A stretch of DNA of 64,000 nt from Campylobacteraceae bacterium (GCA_027024155.1 JALVTE010000121.1:62001-126000); one strand, 5' to 3'; shown: positions 16,907 through 25,899, counted from the stretch's first letter. Numbers and translations are program-made. The notes: generated by a model not told the origin, from the sequence alone.

Positions 16907-17569
16907 TTAGTCTATAATTCTTAATCTATATGTAATATCTTGCTTAAATAAACCCTCTTCGCCACCAAAAGAAATAATATAATAACCTGTAGGTAAAGAG
17001 GTTAATGCAATCCAATAACCAGTAGATATAGCTCTAAAATCACTTTCTGGAATAATACTAAAACAAGTTTTGCTAGTAGATTTATATTTAGATAGCCCTT
17101 CTAGTGCAACCCCATTAATCTCTAAATAGATATTTTTTGCATTAAAACTACGATTAATATTTCCAATACCTTCACTACATGACATATGATCTGAAAGCTC
17201 ATAAATAGTATTAATTATAGGAAAAAATATAGCTTTCCCTTTTTTAATTGTTACTGAACGTGTGATAGGTTTTTTCTCAAATGAGCCACCTAAAAAATAT
17301 ATATCACCCATATCTCCTAAATATGCTAATCTACCTGTTTTATCAACTATAGGGTGCTTATCTTTATTAAATGAGTATACCCATTGCCACCAAATATCTG
17401 CCCACTCATCTAAATATTTACCTTTTAATTGATTATTGGGAGACAATAGTCCAAACTCTTTAAAATTAGAAGTTTTTTTGTTTCTTACATCTCTTTCTTC
17501 AGGTTTCATAAGATATTTAAGTGCATAATAGAGAGCAACACCAGAGAATAAAATAATTATAAAAAACAT
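16907..17569 (-). CDS. Membrane-anchored secreted protein of an uncharacterised 'WWQW' family
   Basis: 220 residues with one N-terminal membrane segment (about 1-20). The conserved core reads DEWADIWWQWVYS, then HPIVDKTG, LGDMGDIYFLGGSF and KKGKAIFFPIINT, with a beta-rich C-terminus. I recognise this combination from uncharacterised secreted proteins in several bacterial phyla, but no function is known to me. Two Cys (about 130 and 170) could form a disulfide. The gene is monocistronic, with a decayed non-coding stretch upstream. Confidence 0.7.
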   Translation of the reverse strand: MFFIIILFSGVALYYALKYLMKPEERDVRNKKTSNFKEFGLLSPNNQLKGKYLDEWADIWWQWVYSFNKDKHPIVDKTGRLAYLGDMGDIYFLGGSFEKKPITRSVTIKKGKAIFFPIINTIYELSDHMSCSEGIGNINRSFNAKNIYLEINGVALEGLSKYKSTSKTCFSIIPESDFRAISTGYWIALTSLPTGYYIISFGGEEGLFKQDITYRLRIID

Positions 17570-18144
17570 AAAAAACCTTGTTATATTTAAATTAAATCCA
17601 TTATATCAATGTATTTAACCATTATAGCACAATATTTCTTTTAAACTTTTTACACTATATCTTACTTTAGTTTAAGCAAATCTCTTATTATTCTATCTGA
17701 ATATCCGTAAACATTTAGTGTTCCTATAGTTTGTGTAATCTTCTTGAGGGCTTCTAAGTCTAGCTATTTTAACAACTTCAGTTAATAATAAATTTGGTTA
17801 CACTCTATAATGTATTCAAAAATGTGAGAAAAAGCTATAGAAATGGTAGGTTTCTGTAGAATAAAACATTCGTATTAGATAAAAATAGTTCAGTCAAGTA
17901 GTTTACAACTATAAAATGGTATATGTTTGGAGATAGTGACGAAAAAGATAGGGAGGTTTATAAATACTTAAAGGCTAAATAGCAAAATAGAGTAATTAGC
18001 TACAATATTAGAGAGGTAGAGTGGGTATATTTTTCTTATGCTAAATATTTATATACTAGCAGTATAGCCTTTCTAAAGTATTTTTAATCTCATTTGATTA
18101 TACTTGCTATAATATTTTAGAATAGATTTACAAAAAGGTATAAA
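17570..18144. other. 575-base intergenic region with decayed coding remnants
   Basis: No intact gene. Two protein-like fragments are visible. One on the minus strand (17662-17787) ends in a proper stop. One on the plus strand (about 17905-17980) reads KWYMFGDSDEKDREVYKYLK and then hits TAG. Both lack starts and are probably relics of deleted genes. The promoter for the barrel gene at 18145 must lie in the last 100 bases, where TATAAT occurs at 18109-18114. Confidence 0.45.
17662..17787 (-). pseudogene. Decayed C-terminal gene fragment
   Basis: The minus-strand frame reads DLEALKKITQTIGTLNVYGY and then SDRIIRDLLKLK before TAA, an ordinary helical C-terminus. Upstream, the frame is broken by TAG and TAA with no start. 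The family is not recognised. Confidence 0.4.
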
Positions 18145-18987
18145 ATGAAAAAAACACTTACACTTTTAGCACTTAGTGCTACTTTAGCTTTAGCTAAAAC
18201 ATCTGTTACTGCAATGCCATATAGTGCTTATATTGATTATTCAGGTTCTACAAAAGATAAAGCATATGTTGTAGGTATGTATTCATCTTTTTATAACTTA
18301 TCTAATAAGTTAGAGTTAGGATTAGAGAATATAACTATTAATTATAATGATGGTTCTAAAGATTTAGATCAAGATGATTTTACTGCTGTTTACACAAGAT
18401 ATATAGCTAAAAATTACTATATTAAAGGTGGTTTTCACTATATAAGTAGTGATGATGCAGGCACAGATGAGGGTTTAATTGGTATTGTTGGTTTTAATTA
18501 CTATAAGTATTTAAAATATAATTTAGGTTTAGATTTATACTATAGCAAATATAAAAACTACTCTCCAAAAGAGTTAAAAGTGCTACAAGTAAAGCCATAT
18601 GTTGGTTATAATTTTGGTAAGTATAATAGTAAAATGGGTTCATTTTATTTAGAAGCTGAGTATAACTATATTAAGCCAAATGATGCTTCACTTTTTGGTT
18701 TAAAAAAGAGTTATAACTCTTTTGGTTTAAATTTAACAAATTATAACGGTAAATTTACAACATCTATTGGAGGATGGGCTGGTAAGAAAGTATTTGCAGT
18801 AGACAATGGTGGTTTTACCGTTTATAATTTAGGAGAAGTTTATAAAGCGGGAGCAAATGCTAGTGTTGATTATGCACTTAGACCAACTACGCATTTAAAG
18901 TTCAAATATAGTTATGCTAAATTCAAAGAGGGTAATAAAAATGCTCACTCAAATACAATAGCTACCTCTATATCTCATACTTGGTAA
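18145..18987 (+). CDS. Outer-membrane beta-barrel protein (first of two paralogues)
   Basis: 280 residues with a cleavable signal peptide (ends LALAKT) and an alternating Tyr/Phe/Gly-rich pattern typical of a small transmembrane barrel. The chain ends in Trp (SISHTW), the usual C-terminal signature for BAM-dependent insertion. Ligand or pore function cannot be read. A close paralogue follows 258 bases later. Shared landmarks include PYSAYIDYS, the DLYYSKYKNYSPKELKVLQVKPY region and VDYNYIKP-like blocks. A TATAAT box at 18109-18114 fits a promoter. Confidence 0.78.
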   Translation: MKKTLTLLALSATLALAKTSVTAMPYSAYIDYSGSTKDKAYVVGMYSSFYNLSNKLELGLENITINYNDGSKDLDQDDFTAVYTRYIAKNYYIKGGFHYISSDDAGTDEGLIGIVGFNYYKYLKYNLGLDLYYSKYKNYSPKELKVLQVKPYVGYNFGKYNSKMGSFYLEAEYNYIKPNDASLFGLKKSYNSFGLNLTNYNGKFTTSIGGWAGKKVFAVDNGGFTVYNLGEVYKAGANASVDYALRPTTHLKFKYSYAKFKEGNKNAHSNTIATSISHTW

Positions 18988-19102
18988 GTTTAAAGAACAA
19001 GGCTAAAATCTTGCTATAGCGTTATTTCTTTGAGAGGGGGGAATATACGGTTTAAATTGTCAAAAAAGTTAAATTGCAACTTATAGACAGTTAAAATTGT
19101 AG

Positions 19103-19122
19103 ATTCCTGTTTTCACGGGAAT
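19103..19122. repeat. REP-like hairpin
   Basis: ATTCCTG-TTTTCA-CGGGAAT, followed by GACGGTGG, matches the 'ATTCCCG...CGGGAAT GAC' short palindromes scattered in many proteobacterial genomes. The first arm has one base changed, leaving a T.G pair. Confidence 0.6.
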
Positions 19123-19244
19123 GACGGTGGTGGAAAATTATTAATTTTATTTAATAATCAATTCCATTATATAGGCATAGATTCCTTAACTTAATGGTAT
19201 TGGAGCTGCCCTTAAGATAGTAAAATTAAAACTAAAGATTTAAT

Positions 19245-20090
19245 ATGAAAAAAAGTGTTATCTTCTCTGTGATTCTCTTTAGTGTATCTATTGCACAGCC
19301 TATTTTTACAACTGTACCATACTACTCTTATACTAAATATAGCGACCAGTTTAAAGAAGATTCTAATGGTATGGGTATTTATGCTTCGTTATATAACTAT
19401 CCTCATCAGCTCGATTTTTCAGTTGATTATACAAATATTAATTTTAAAGCAAATGTTCCAAAATATGAGCAGACAGAGATGACTGGTGTTTATAGTTATT
19501 TCTTAAATGAAAATCTATTTTTAAAAGGTGGTTTGCATTTTGTTGCAAGTGATTATAGACCATCTAATGAGGGTTTAGCAACTATTATTAGTGGGGCTGA
19601 TTATAACTATAATAATTCAAATTATGGATTAGAATTTTTTTATAGTAATTATACAAAATATACTCCAAAATCTCTAAAAATAGCACAAGTTCATCCATAT
19701 TTTAAGTACCACTTTGAACCCAAAAATAATATTTTTGGAAATTTTGATTTGATGGTAGATTATAATTATATTAAACCTAGCAAAAGTTACCTATATCAAG
19801 ATGTAAAAGAGAGTTACGGCTCTACAGGATTAAAATTGACAAACAATAAAGGTAAATGGAGCACATCTATTGAAAAATGGATAGGAAAAAGAGCATTTGC
19901 ATTAGAAGATGGTGGCTTTACTTTATACAATTTAAGCCAAATATATACCGGTGGATATGGTGCAGGCATTAGTTATCATATAAAAGATAAAGCTACTATT
20001 TTATTAAAGTATAACCATAAAAGCTATATAGATTATAATAAGAAAGGTCATTCAGACGGTATTACTAGCTCTTTTTCTTATACTTGGTAG
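19245..20090 (+). CDS. Outer-membrane beta-barrel protein (second of two paralogues)
   Basis: 281 residues, same architecture as the previous gene: signal peptide (ends SIAQP), aromatic beta-strand pattern, closing Trp (SFSYTW). Matching blocks such as PYYSYTKYS, YSNYTKYTPKSLKIAQVHPY, VDYNYIKPS and EDGGFTLYNLSQIY show that the two arose by tandem duplication and then diverged. Separate promoters are likely because 257 bases with a REP-like hairpin lie between them. Function unknown; porin-like or adhesin-like roles are guesses. Confidence 0.78.
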   Translation: MKKSVIFSVILFSVSIAQPIFTTVPYYSYTKYSDQFKEDSNGMGIYASLYNYPHQLDFSVDYTNINFKANVPKYEQTEMTGVYSYFLNENLFLKGGLHFVASDYRPSNEGLATIISGADYNYNNSNYGLEFFYSNYTKYTPKSLKIAQVHPYFKYHFEPKNNIFGNFDLMVDYNYIKPSKSYLYQDVKESYGSTGLKLTNNKGKWSTSIEKWIGKRAFALEDGGFTLYNLSQIYTGGYGAGISYHIKDKATILLKYNHKSYIDYNKKGHSDGITSSFSYTW

Positions 20091-20096
20091 GTATTA

Positions 20097-20693
20097 TTAT
20101 TTACCAAATAGATACTGCTTAGCAGTTACATTATTTGGGTCTAAAATTAAGATATATTGATAAACTTTTTTTGCCCCTTTTATATCTTTTTTGCTAAGTA
20201 AATTTGCTAATTGCTCTAAGTATATTGTGCTTGTAGGATATAGAGATAACATTTTTCTTGTTAATTTTAATGCTTGTTTATACTCCCCTTTCTCTTTTAA
20301 TGCAAGTATTAAATTATAATTGCCATAAAAATTATATAAATCAATTTTTAATATAACATTTCCTATTCGAATTGCACTATTTGCATCTCCTAGATTTAGA
20401 TAACTTTTTATTAAGCCTAAGTTAGCTTCTATAGAGTTTGGTTCTGCAATTAATGCCATTTTATAATGTTTAATTGCATTTTTGTATTTTTCATCAAGAA
20501 AAAATAGCCAAGCTAAACGCAAGTTTATAAAGTATTGGTTAGGGCTCTTTTTGTATAGTGGTATTAAAACTTTAATAGCATCGCTAAAATCAGACATCTT
20601 TTCATAATTGTATGATTTTAAGTATATATTTTTAATATTGAACCCATAAGTAAAGATTGCACTAAGACTAACGATTAAGACTATTTTCTTCAT
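20097..20693 (-). CDS. Exported TPR protein, last gene of the PqqD/ATP-grasp operon
   Basis: 198 residues with a signal peptide and four to five tetratricopeptide units (DAIKVLIPLYKKSPNQYF, NAIKHYKMALIAEPNSI, KQALKLTRKMLSLYPTS and others). It probably acts as a periplasmic docking protein. The start overlaps the end of the transporter/peptidase gene by 26 bases, so it belongs to the operon from 25279 down. No catalytic motif is seen. Confidence 0.8.
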   Translation of the reverse strand: MKKIVLIVSLSAIFTYGFNIKNIYLKSYNYEKMSDFSDAIKVLIPLYKKSPNQYFINLRLAWLFFLDEKYKNAIKHYKMALIAEPNSIEANLGLIKSYLNLGDANSAIRIGNVILKIDLYNFYGNYNLILALKEKGEYKQALKLTRKMLSLYPTSTIYLEQLANLLSKKDIKGAKKVYQYILILDPNNVTAKQYLFGK

Positions 20694-22677
20694 TTATCCT
20701 CTTTAATGTAAAATTTTTACCCGATATAGAGTTGAATCCTTTTTCATAAAAGCAAAAAGACAATTCCCCATATTTTGATGTTATTTTTAATTTATCTTTT
20801 TTGTATATCTCTTTTTTGTTAAATAGTTTATAATTAAAAGATATAATAAACTCCATTAACGAACTCTTTATTTTATTATATCTTAAATCTATAGGAAGTG
20901 TATCTTCGTACTCTACTTCTTGTCCTGTGAGTGGGATTTTTGGAGCAATTTTAAATAACTCTTTTAAGTAACTCTCGCTACCTTGATACTCATAAAAATA
21001 GAATAGTTTATTATCTAAATAGAAAAATAGTTTATTTACGCCATCGCAAAAATAGAATTCGCCGATATCATTCATTTTTACTGTTAAAGTGTACTCTTTA
21101 TCTCTGTTATCTATAAATTTAAATTTATCATCTAGTATAAATGTTAAGTGTAGTTGTGTAGCTTTATCAACTGTAGTGGCTTTAATATCCTCTCCTGTTT
21201 TGGGTAATTTATAGTAGTTTAATCTATTATTATGTATATAATCTATAAATTTAAATGGTATAGTTTCGCTTCCTAAGACAGCGTATTTTTGTACCTGTAT
21301 ATGAATGTGAGGTTCTGGAGAGTAACCACTATTACCACATTTTGCAATTATTTGACCAACTTGTAGATAATCTCCAATATTTACTGTAACAGAGTTTTGC
21401 ATTAAGTGTGAAATTTCTACATAATAGCCATAGTTTGAGTATATTATAATATAATTACCCCAATTATTAACTCTATCTACATTTCCTATAAAGTTATCAG
21501 GTAAATCACTTCTTATATCTACAACATAACCATTTATTGGTGCAGTAATATCTTTTCCAAAAGCATAATAATCTTCTAAAAAGTGTCCCTCATCTTTATA
21601 TGTTTTACCATTTTTTCTAACAACAAAATCATAAGCATAACGCCATGGACCTTTATGTGTCCACTTATCATTAAAAGATTGATAGACACTCCACTCTCCA
21701 ATAAATGGTAAATTTATCTTTATATCATTACCACCAAATCTATAAATAGATGATAAAAAAGCATTAAGAGATTTCTCAGGTGTCTCTTTTGGATTATAAT
21801 TGTAATACTTATATCCAATAGCTACTGTTAGCATTAAAAAAAGAATTGTAATAATATTAAATGGCATTGTATAGACAGGCAGAGAGTAAGTATTTAAAAA
21901 TACTTCCATAGAATCAATTAGTACAGCAGACATAGCAACTGCTATCATAGCTATTAAATAGTTCCTTACATTAGCGATTAAAAAAATCCCACCAAGTGAC
22001 ATAGCAATTAAAATAAAATTAAAGTTATATGGTGAATTCACAGCGTCGCAAAATGGGACAAAAATAGTATGTACAGCTACACCCACACCAAAACCTAAAA
22101 TAGCCATTAAAAAGAGTATTCTTGAGTATAAAAGAAGAAGAAGAGTTATAACAAGCCCAGAAATCGTATATGGTAAGAAAAATATAGTCCCTATCGATTT
22201 AAAAAATGGCTCTAAAGGTAGAGAGATATCAAACAGTGGTTTGCGGTGTAATATATTACTTAAAAGGTTTGTGTATTTTAAACTTGCTAAGTAAAATATC
22301 ATAGCTACAAACGAGAAAGGTATTGATAAAATAGGAATAGAGTATTTTAAAAATATTCTATTTAGTGCAAATGTAAATAGAAATGTAAGCGAAGCTAATA
22401 TAGCTGTTAAAATAATTGTAGATAGTGTTATATCAAAATAGTAACCAACACCCATACCAACTAGCAAAGAGTTGTATAGATAGAATCCATGTTTTAAATA
22501 CTCATCTCTTACGCTTATAATTTCGGCAAAAATAATACTAGAGAATATTGCAACTAAACCTAAAGTTCCAACACTTGGCAGTAAAAAAGAGAGTGCAAGA
22601 AGCACAATACCTGCTTTACAATCACTTAAAAAAAGGATTGAAAAGTAGGCTTTTAATAAAAAGTTTAACTTCTGCAC
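20668..22677 (-). CDS. Urea-transporter-like membrane domain fused to an M23 metallopeptidase
   Basis: 669 residues. The first half (about 1-310) is polytopic and matches the urea transporter (UT) family by its opening LKAYFSILFLSDCKAGIVLL and the duplicated LPFxxSFxx-type helices. The second half is an M23 (LytM-like) domain: zinc-site residues in HKGPWRYAYDF, GNYIIIYSNYGYYVEISHL and PEPHIHIQV, with AKCGNSGYSPEPH before the HxH. M23 enzymes cut peptide crosslinks in peptidoglycan, so this part should face the periplasm. Start is GTG with AAGGGA upstream. The C-terminal 170 residues are a further beta-rich domain. 15 bases downstream of the decarboxylase gene. Confidence 0.85.
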   Translation of the reverse strand: MQKLNFLLKAYFSILFLSDCKAGIVLLALSFLLPSVGTLGLVAIFSSIIFAEIISVRDEYLKHGFYLYNSLLVGMGVGYYFDITLSTIILTAILASLTFLFTFALNRIFLKYSIPILSIPFSFVAMIFYLASLKYTNLLSNILHRKPLFDISLPLEPFFKSIGTIFFLPYTISGLVITLLLLLYSRILFLMAILGFGVGVAVHTIFVPFCDAVNSPYNFNFILIAMSLGGIFLIANVRNYLIAMIAVAMSAVLIDSMEVFLNTYSLPVYTMPFNIITILFLMLTVAIGYKYYNYNPKETPEKSLNAFLSSIYRFGGNDIKINLPFIGEWSVYQSFNDKWTHKGPWRYAYDFVVRKNGKTYKDEGHFLEDYYAFGKDITAPINGYVVDIRSDLPDNFIGNVDRVNNWGNYIIIYSNYGYYVEISHLMQNSVTVNIGDYLQVGQIIAKCGNSGYSPEPHIHIQVQKYAVLGSETIPFKFIDYIHNNRLNYYKLPKTGEDIKATTVDKATQLHLTFILDDKFKFIDNRDKEYTLTVKMNDIGEFYFCDGVNKLFFYLDNKLFYFYEYQGSESYLKELFKIAPKIPLTGQEVEYEDTLPIDLRYNKIKSSLMEFIISFNYKLFNKKEIYKKDKLKITSKYGELSFCFYEKGFNSISGKNFTLKRINEENSLNR

Positions 22678-22692
22678 TTATATCCCTTTATT

Positions 22693-24027
22693 TTACTTTA
22701 AAACTTCTGGCATATGCTCTTTTTCTACGATATACTCTAAATCGTCAGCATCTTTAATTAAGTGAACTTTAGACTCTTTATCAATCAGTACAATACTTGG
22801 CTTATATCTAATAAATTGCATCGCTTGTGTTACACTATATGCACCTGCTGGCCAAATTGTTAATACACTCTCTCTATCTAATGGTGGTAACATAATATTT
22901 TCTGCAATTATGTCGATATTCATACATAGTGGTCCATTAATTTGAGATGGCTCATTAATTCCTTCGTATCGTTTATCTAACATAATGTCAAAGTTGTACC
23001 AAAAGCTTGTATATAGCAAGTTTACACCCGCATCAATAATATAACTCTTCTTACCATCTGGCATTCTTTTAGATGCAAATACGCTACTTAGCAGGTATCC
23101 AGCTTCATCAATTAGTGCTCTTCCTGTCTCTAGGAATAGCTTAGGTAAATTGCCTTTATTGTGCTCAAAAATTGCATTTGTAATAGCCTCTGCATACTCA
23201 TCGGCACTTGGAACTATAACTTCTGGTGCTTGATAAACACCCTTTAATCTACTCTTACTAGCAAATCCACCACCTATATCGATATATTCGATATTGTAGC
23301 CAAACTCCTCTTCTACTCTATTTTTAAGCTCAATAAGCTTTTTAGTCTCTTGCCCATAAGCGTTTGCATTTAGCATAAATGTGCCAATATGAGAGTGCAA
23401 ACCTGTTAAGATAAGCTTTTTACCCTCGTAAATTCTCTTAATTGCTTCGTACGCTTCGCCATTATCTATGTTAAAGCCAAATCTGCTCCACTGAGGGTAA
23501 ATTCCTGTATCCATATTACATCTAATCGCAACTTTTATCTCTTGCCCAATCTCATCTGCAACATCTTCTAAGTCATTAATTTCATACAAATGGTCGATAT
23601 GAATTTTTGCACCCTCTAGTGCTGCTTGCTTTAAAAACTCTTTTTGCTTATATGGTCCGTTAAAGATAATATCTTTACCCTCAATCCCTAAGCGTCTAGC
23701 TTTTTGGTACTCGAATTCACTAACAACTTCTGCTTTAGAGCCCAAATTATGAAACACTTGGCAAATTGCATCTAAATAGTTGGTTTTATAACTCCACCAA
23801 AATTGAACATCTGGATAACGGCTACTAAATGCTTCGTGTAACTCATTATACTTCTCTTCAATCGCTCTTTGAGAAAATACAAAAAGTGGGCTACCATACT
23901 CTTTTGTAAGTTCGTTTACACTTACTCCATCGATACTGCTTTTAATCTTTTGGCTCTTTAGCGGGCTTCCGTATTTACTTGCAAGTGCAAAATCTACTCT
24001 ATTTATTGTTGGTTTTTGGTATTTCAT
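22693..24027 (-). CDS. PLP-dependent group IV decarboxylase (DAP-decarboxylase-like)
   Basis: A fold III (alanine-racemase-like) amino acid decarboxylase, 444 residues. Seen: the PLP lysine in WWSYKTNY (Lys81), HSHIGT, the Gly-rich phosphate loop DIGGGF, ETGRALI (EPGR-like) and GPLCMNID carrying the catalytic Cys of this family plus its Asp. It resembles LysA, but context argues against routine lysine synthesis: it sits in an operon with a PqqD-like protein and an ATP-grasp ligase. The substrate could be an amino acid or a peptide-linked residue. AGGAGAAATT precedes the ATG. Confidence 0.85.
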   Translation of the reverse strand: MKYQKPTINRVDFALASKYGSPLKSQKIKSSIDGVSVNELTKEYGSPLFVFSQRAIEEKYNELHEAFSSRYPDVQFWWSYKTNYLDAICQVFHNLGSKAEVVSEFEYQKARRLGIEGKDIIFNGPYKQKEFLKQAALEGAKIHIDHLYEINDLEDVADEIGQEIKVAIRCNMDTGIYPQWSRFGFNIDNGEAYEAIKRIYEGKKLILTGLHSHIGTFMLNANAYGQETKKLIELKNRVEEEFGYNIEYIDIGGGFASKSRLKGVYQAPEVIVPSADEYAEAITNAIFEHNKGNLPKLFLETGRALIDEAGYLLSSVFASKRMPDGKKSYIIDAGVNLLYTSFWYNFDIMLDKRYEGINEPSQINGPLCMNIDIIAENIMLPPLDRESVLTIWPAGAYSVTQAMQFIRYKPSIVLIDKESKVHLIKDADDLEYIVEKEHMPEVLK

Positions 24028-24035
24028 AATTTCTC

Positions 24036-25046
24036 CTATTTCTCTTTTGTTGCTAACAGTTTTGTAAATTCAGTAAAATCGACCATTGTCTCATCTACAA
24101 ACCTCATATACATCTTCTCTTTTTCATAATTAAAGTTTGGCTCTACCTCTTTTCCAGATGCTAAATCTAACATCATTTGTGGTAAATTAACCCCAAGTTG
24201 TGTACTAAAATAGACCCAAGCAGGGAAACGAGGATTTATCTCGATTAAGTAAATCTCGCTACCATTTGCCATTGCTTCAAACTCAAAAGCTCCTCTCCAG
24301 CCAGTACTCTCTACAAATTTTTGAGAAAGTTCCAAAAGTTTTGGGTTATTAATACTAACCGCACTCCAAACTTTACCAAGCTCTGTAGTTGTAAGTTTTT
24401 TCGCACCAACACCGCCAACTAACTCTTTGCCATTTCCAATACCTACAAAGTTAATCTCTTCGCCACTTACAACTTGTTGAGCTAGTAGTGGAAAGCCCCA
24501 CTCGTTAGAAATTTTGTAGTAGTAATCAATCGCTTCATCTATACTATACGCTTTGTATGCTTTATAGTAATTCCCCTTTACCATAATCGGAAAGCCAAAC
24601 TCTCTAGTAGCTGCAATTAAATCATCAAGAGAGCTTACTTCCATAGTTTCTGGGTGTTTTACGCCAAGCTCTTTGCTAAGTTTTGGCAATTTACTCTTAT
24701 CACGCATTTCAAAACACTCTAAAGATGGCAAGTAGCTACCAATTCCCAATTCGCTAATCTCATCTTGGTACTTAATATAGAGTGGCAATTCAGCATCTAA
24801 GTTAGGAATAATAAAATCAATATCCGACTTCTCTTTAATTTGCACTACTCTATTTTTAAACTCTTCATACCCCAAAGATGGATACGGCATCAAGTAAACT
24901 TTTTCAAAAAAATCTTGATAGACCCCCGGCTCATTTGGGTCGTAACTTAAACCAATTAGAGTATGCTCATCTTTTAAACTCTTTGCAACTGGAATACCTG
25001 GACCTGGATTATCGGTATTGTTTAATCCACTAATTGCAACTCTCAT
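24036..25046 (-). CDS. ATP-grasp ligase, carbamoyl-phosphate-synthase-like
   Basis: A 336-residue ATP-grasp enzyme, expected to activate a carboxylate by phosphorylation and couple it to an amine or thiol. Seen: an N-terminal Rossmann-like pre-ATP-grasp part (MRVAISGLNNTDNPGPG), the lysine-containing FPIMVKGNYYKAYKAY loop and the Mg-binding IEINPRFPAW motif. It lacks further domains of CarB or biotin carboxylase. The start overlaps the PqqD-like stop (TAATG), and the PLP enzyme follows 8 bases later, so all three act together. Substrate unknown. Confidence 0.87.
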   Translation of the reverse strand: MRVAISGLNNTDNPGPGIPVAKSLKDEHTLIGLSYDPNEPGVYQDFFEKVYLMPYPSLGYEEFKNRVVQIKEKSDIDFIIPNLDAELPLYIKYQDEISELGIGSYLPSLECFEMRDKSKLPKLSKELGVKHPETMEVSSLDDLIAATREFGFPIMVKGNYYKAYKAYSIDEAIDYYYKISNEWGFPLLAQQVVSGEEINFVGIGNGKELVGGVGAKKLTTTELGKVWSAVSINNPKLLELSQKFVESTGWRGAFEFEAMANGSEIYLIEINPRFPAWVYFSTQLGVNLPQMMLDLASGKEVEPNFNYEKEKMYMRFVDETMVDFTEFTKLLATKEK

Positions 25047-25279
25047 TACACAAGTCCGTAAATTTTAATTTTTTGAAAGAAATCCTCTACATCAATATGC
25101 ACTTCTCTCCAATCTACACCACTCTCTTTTGCAATAGTCTGCACAATTTCATCTTTGCTTTTACCCTCTTTGATTAAGTTTATAATCTCTTTAGCAGTCT
25201 CGTTTAACTGGTAAGATATACCTAAAGATGGAATAAATCCCATATTATTATCATCTATCACAATTTCATTTATTAACAT
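25046..25279 (-). CDS. PqqD-like small protein (RiPP-recognition-element fold)
   Basis: 77 residues matching the PqqD pattern: a beta hairpin opening (NEIVIDDNNMGFIPS), LNETAKEIINLIKEGKSKDEI in the helical part and VHIDVEDFFQKIKIYGLV at the end. PqqD-type domains bind a precursor peptide and present it to a modifying enzyme. No candidate precursor or radical SAM gene is visible next to it. First gene of the five-gene minus-strand operon. A Shine-Dalgarno (TGGAGC) lies upstream. Confidence 0.8.
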   Translation of the reverse strand: MLINEIVIDDNNMGFIPSLGISYQLNETAKEIINLIKEGKSKDEIVQTIAKESGVDWREVHIDVEDFFQKIKIYGLV

Positions 25280-25481
25280 TTAATGCTCCAATAAGTTTTA
25301 TTTATCAGAATAGTAGCAAAATAATATTAACTTAGTGTTAATATTAGGTGAAGTAATAGTGATTTATATACATTTAATGGTATTTAATAGCTTTTTTATA
25401 AGATTCTGCTACTTAGGTTGCAATAAAAGGATAAAAAAGTTATATAATATTATGTATAAAATACAATATAAAGGATAGTAA

Positions 25482-25892
25482 ATGGCAACATTAACAGATT
25501 TAGATAAAAATATAGTAGAGAGAATTGCAGAGCAAATTGCATTAAATAAAGAGAAAGCAGAATTAGCAAATGTTAATTTAGAAAAAGCAATAGAACTTGT
25601 TAAAGATGTAGGTGCAGTAGTTTTAGATGTTAGACCACCAGCAAAAGTAAATGGTGAAAATGCTGAAGAGGCAGATATTCCGAATGCGTTCTATACGCCA
25701 TATCCAGAGTTTACAAACTATATAGATATTTTACCAAACGATAGAACAACTCCAATAGTAACAGCTTGTCTTAAAGGTTGGTTTGCAAGTAGAGTAAAAG
25801 GATATTTAGAGGCACTTGGATACTCTAATGTATATGTATTTGGAGGAAACATCGAAGATTGGATTACAGCACACAAAGCACATACTAAATAA
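25482..25892 (+). CDS. Rhodanese-domain protein
   Basis: 136 residues with a single rhodanese fold. The active-site loop is TACLKGWFASR with Cys96 as the persulfide-forming residue, and AVVLDVRPPA is the usual first motif. A helical extension of about 35 residues precedes the domain. Rhodaneses move sulfane sulfur to thiols, which suits the sulfur-oxidising lifestyle implied by the Sox genes. No signal peptide, so cytoplasmic. It is monocistronic, followed by two hairpins and divergent from the PqqD operon. Confidence 0.85.
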   Translation: MATLTDLDKNIVERIAEQIALNKEKAELANVNLEKAIELVKDVGAVVLDVRPPAKVNGENAEEADIPNAFYTPYPEFTNYIDILPNDRTTPIVTACLKGWFASRVKGYLEALGYSNVYVFGGNIEDWITAHKAHTK

Positions 25893-25899
25893 AAATTAC

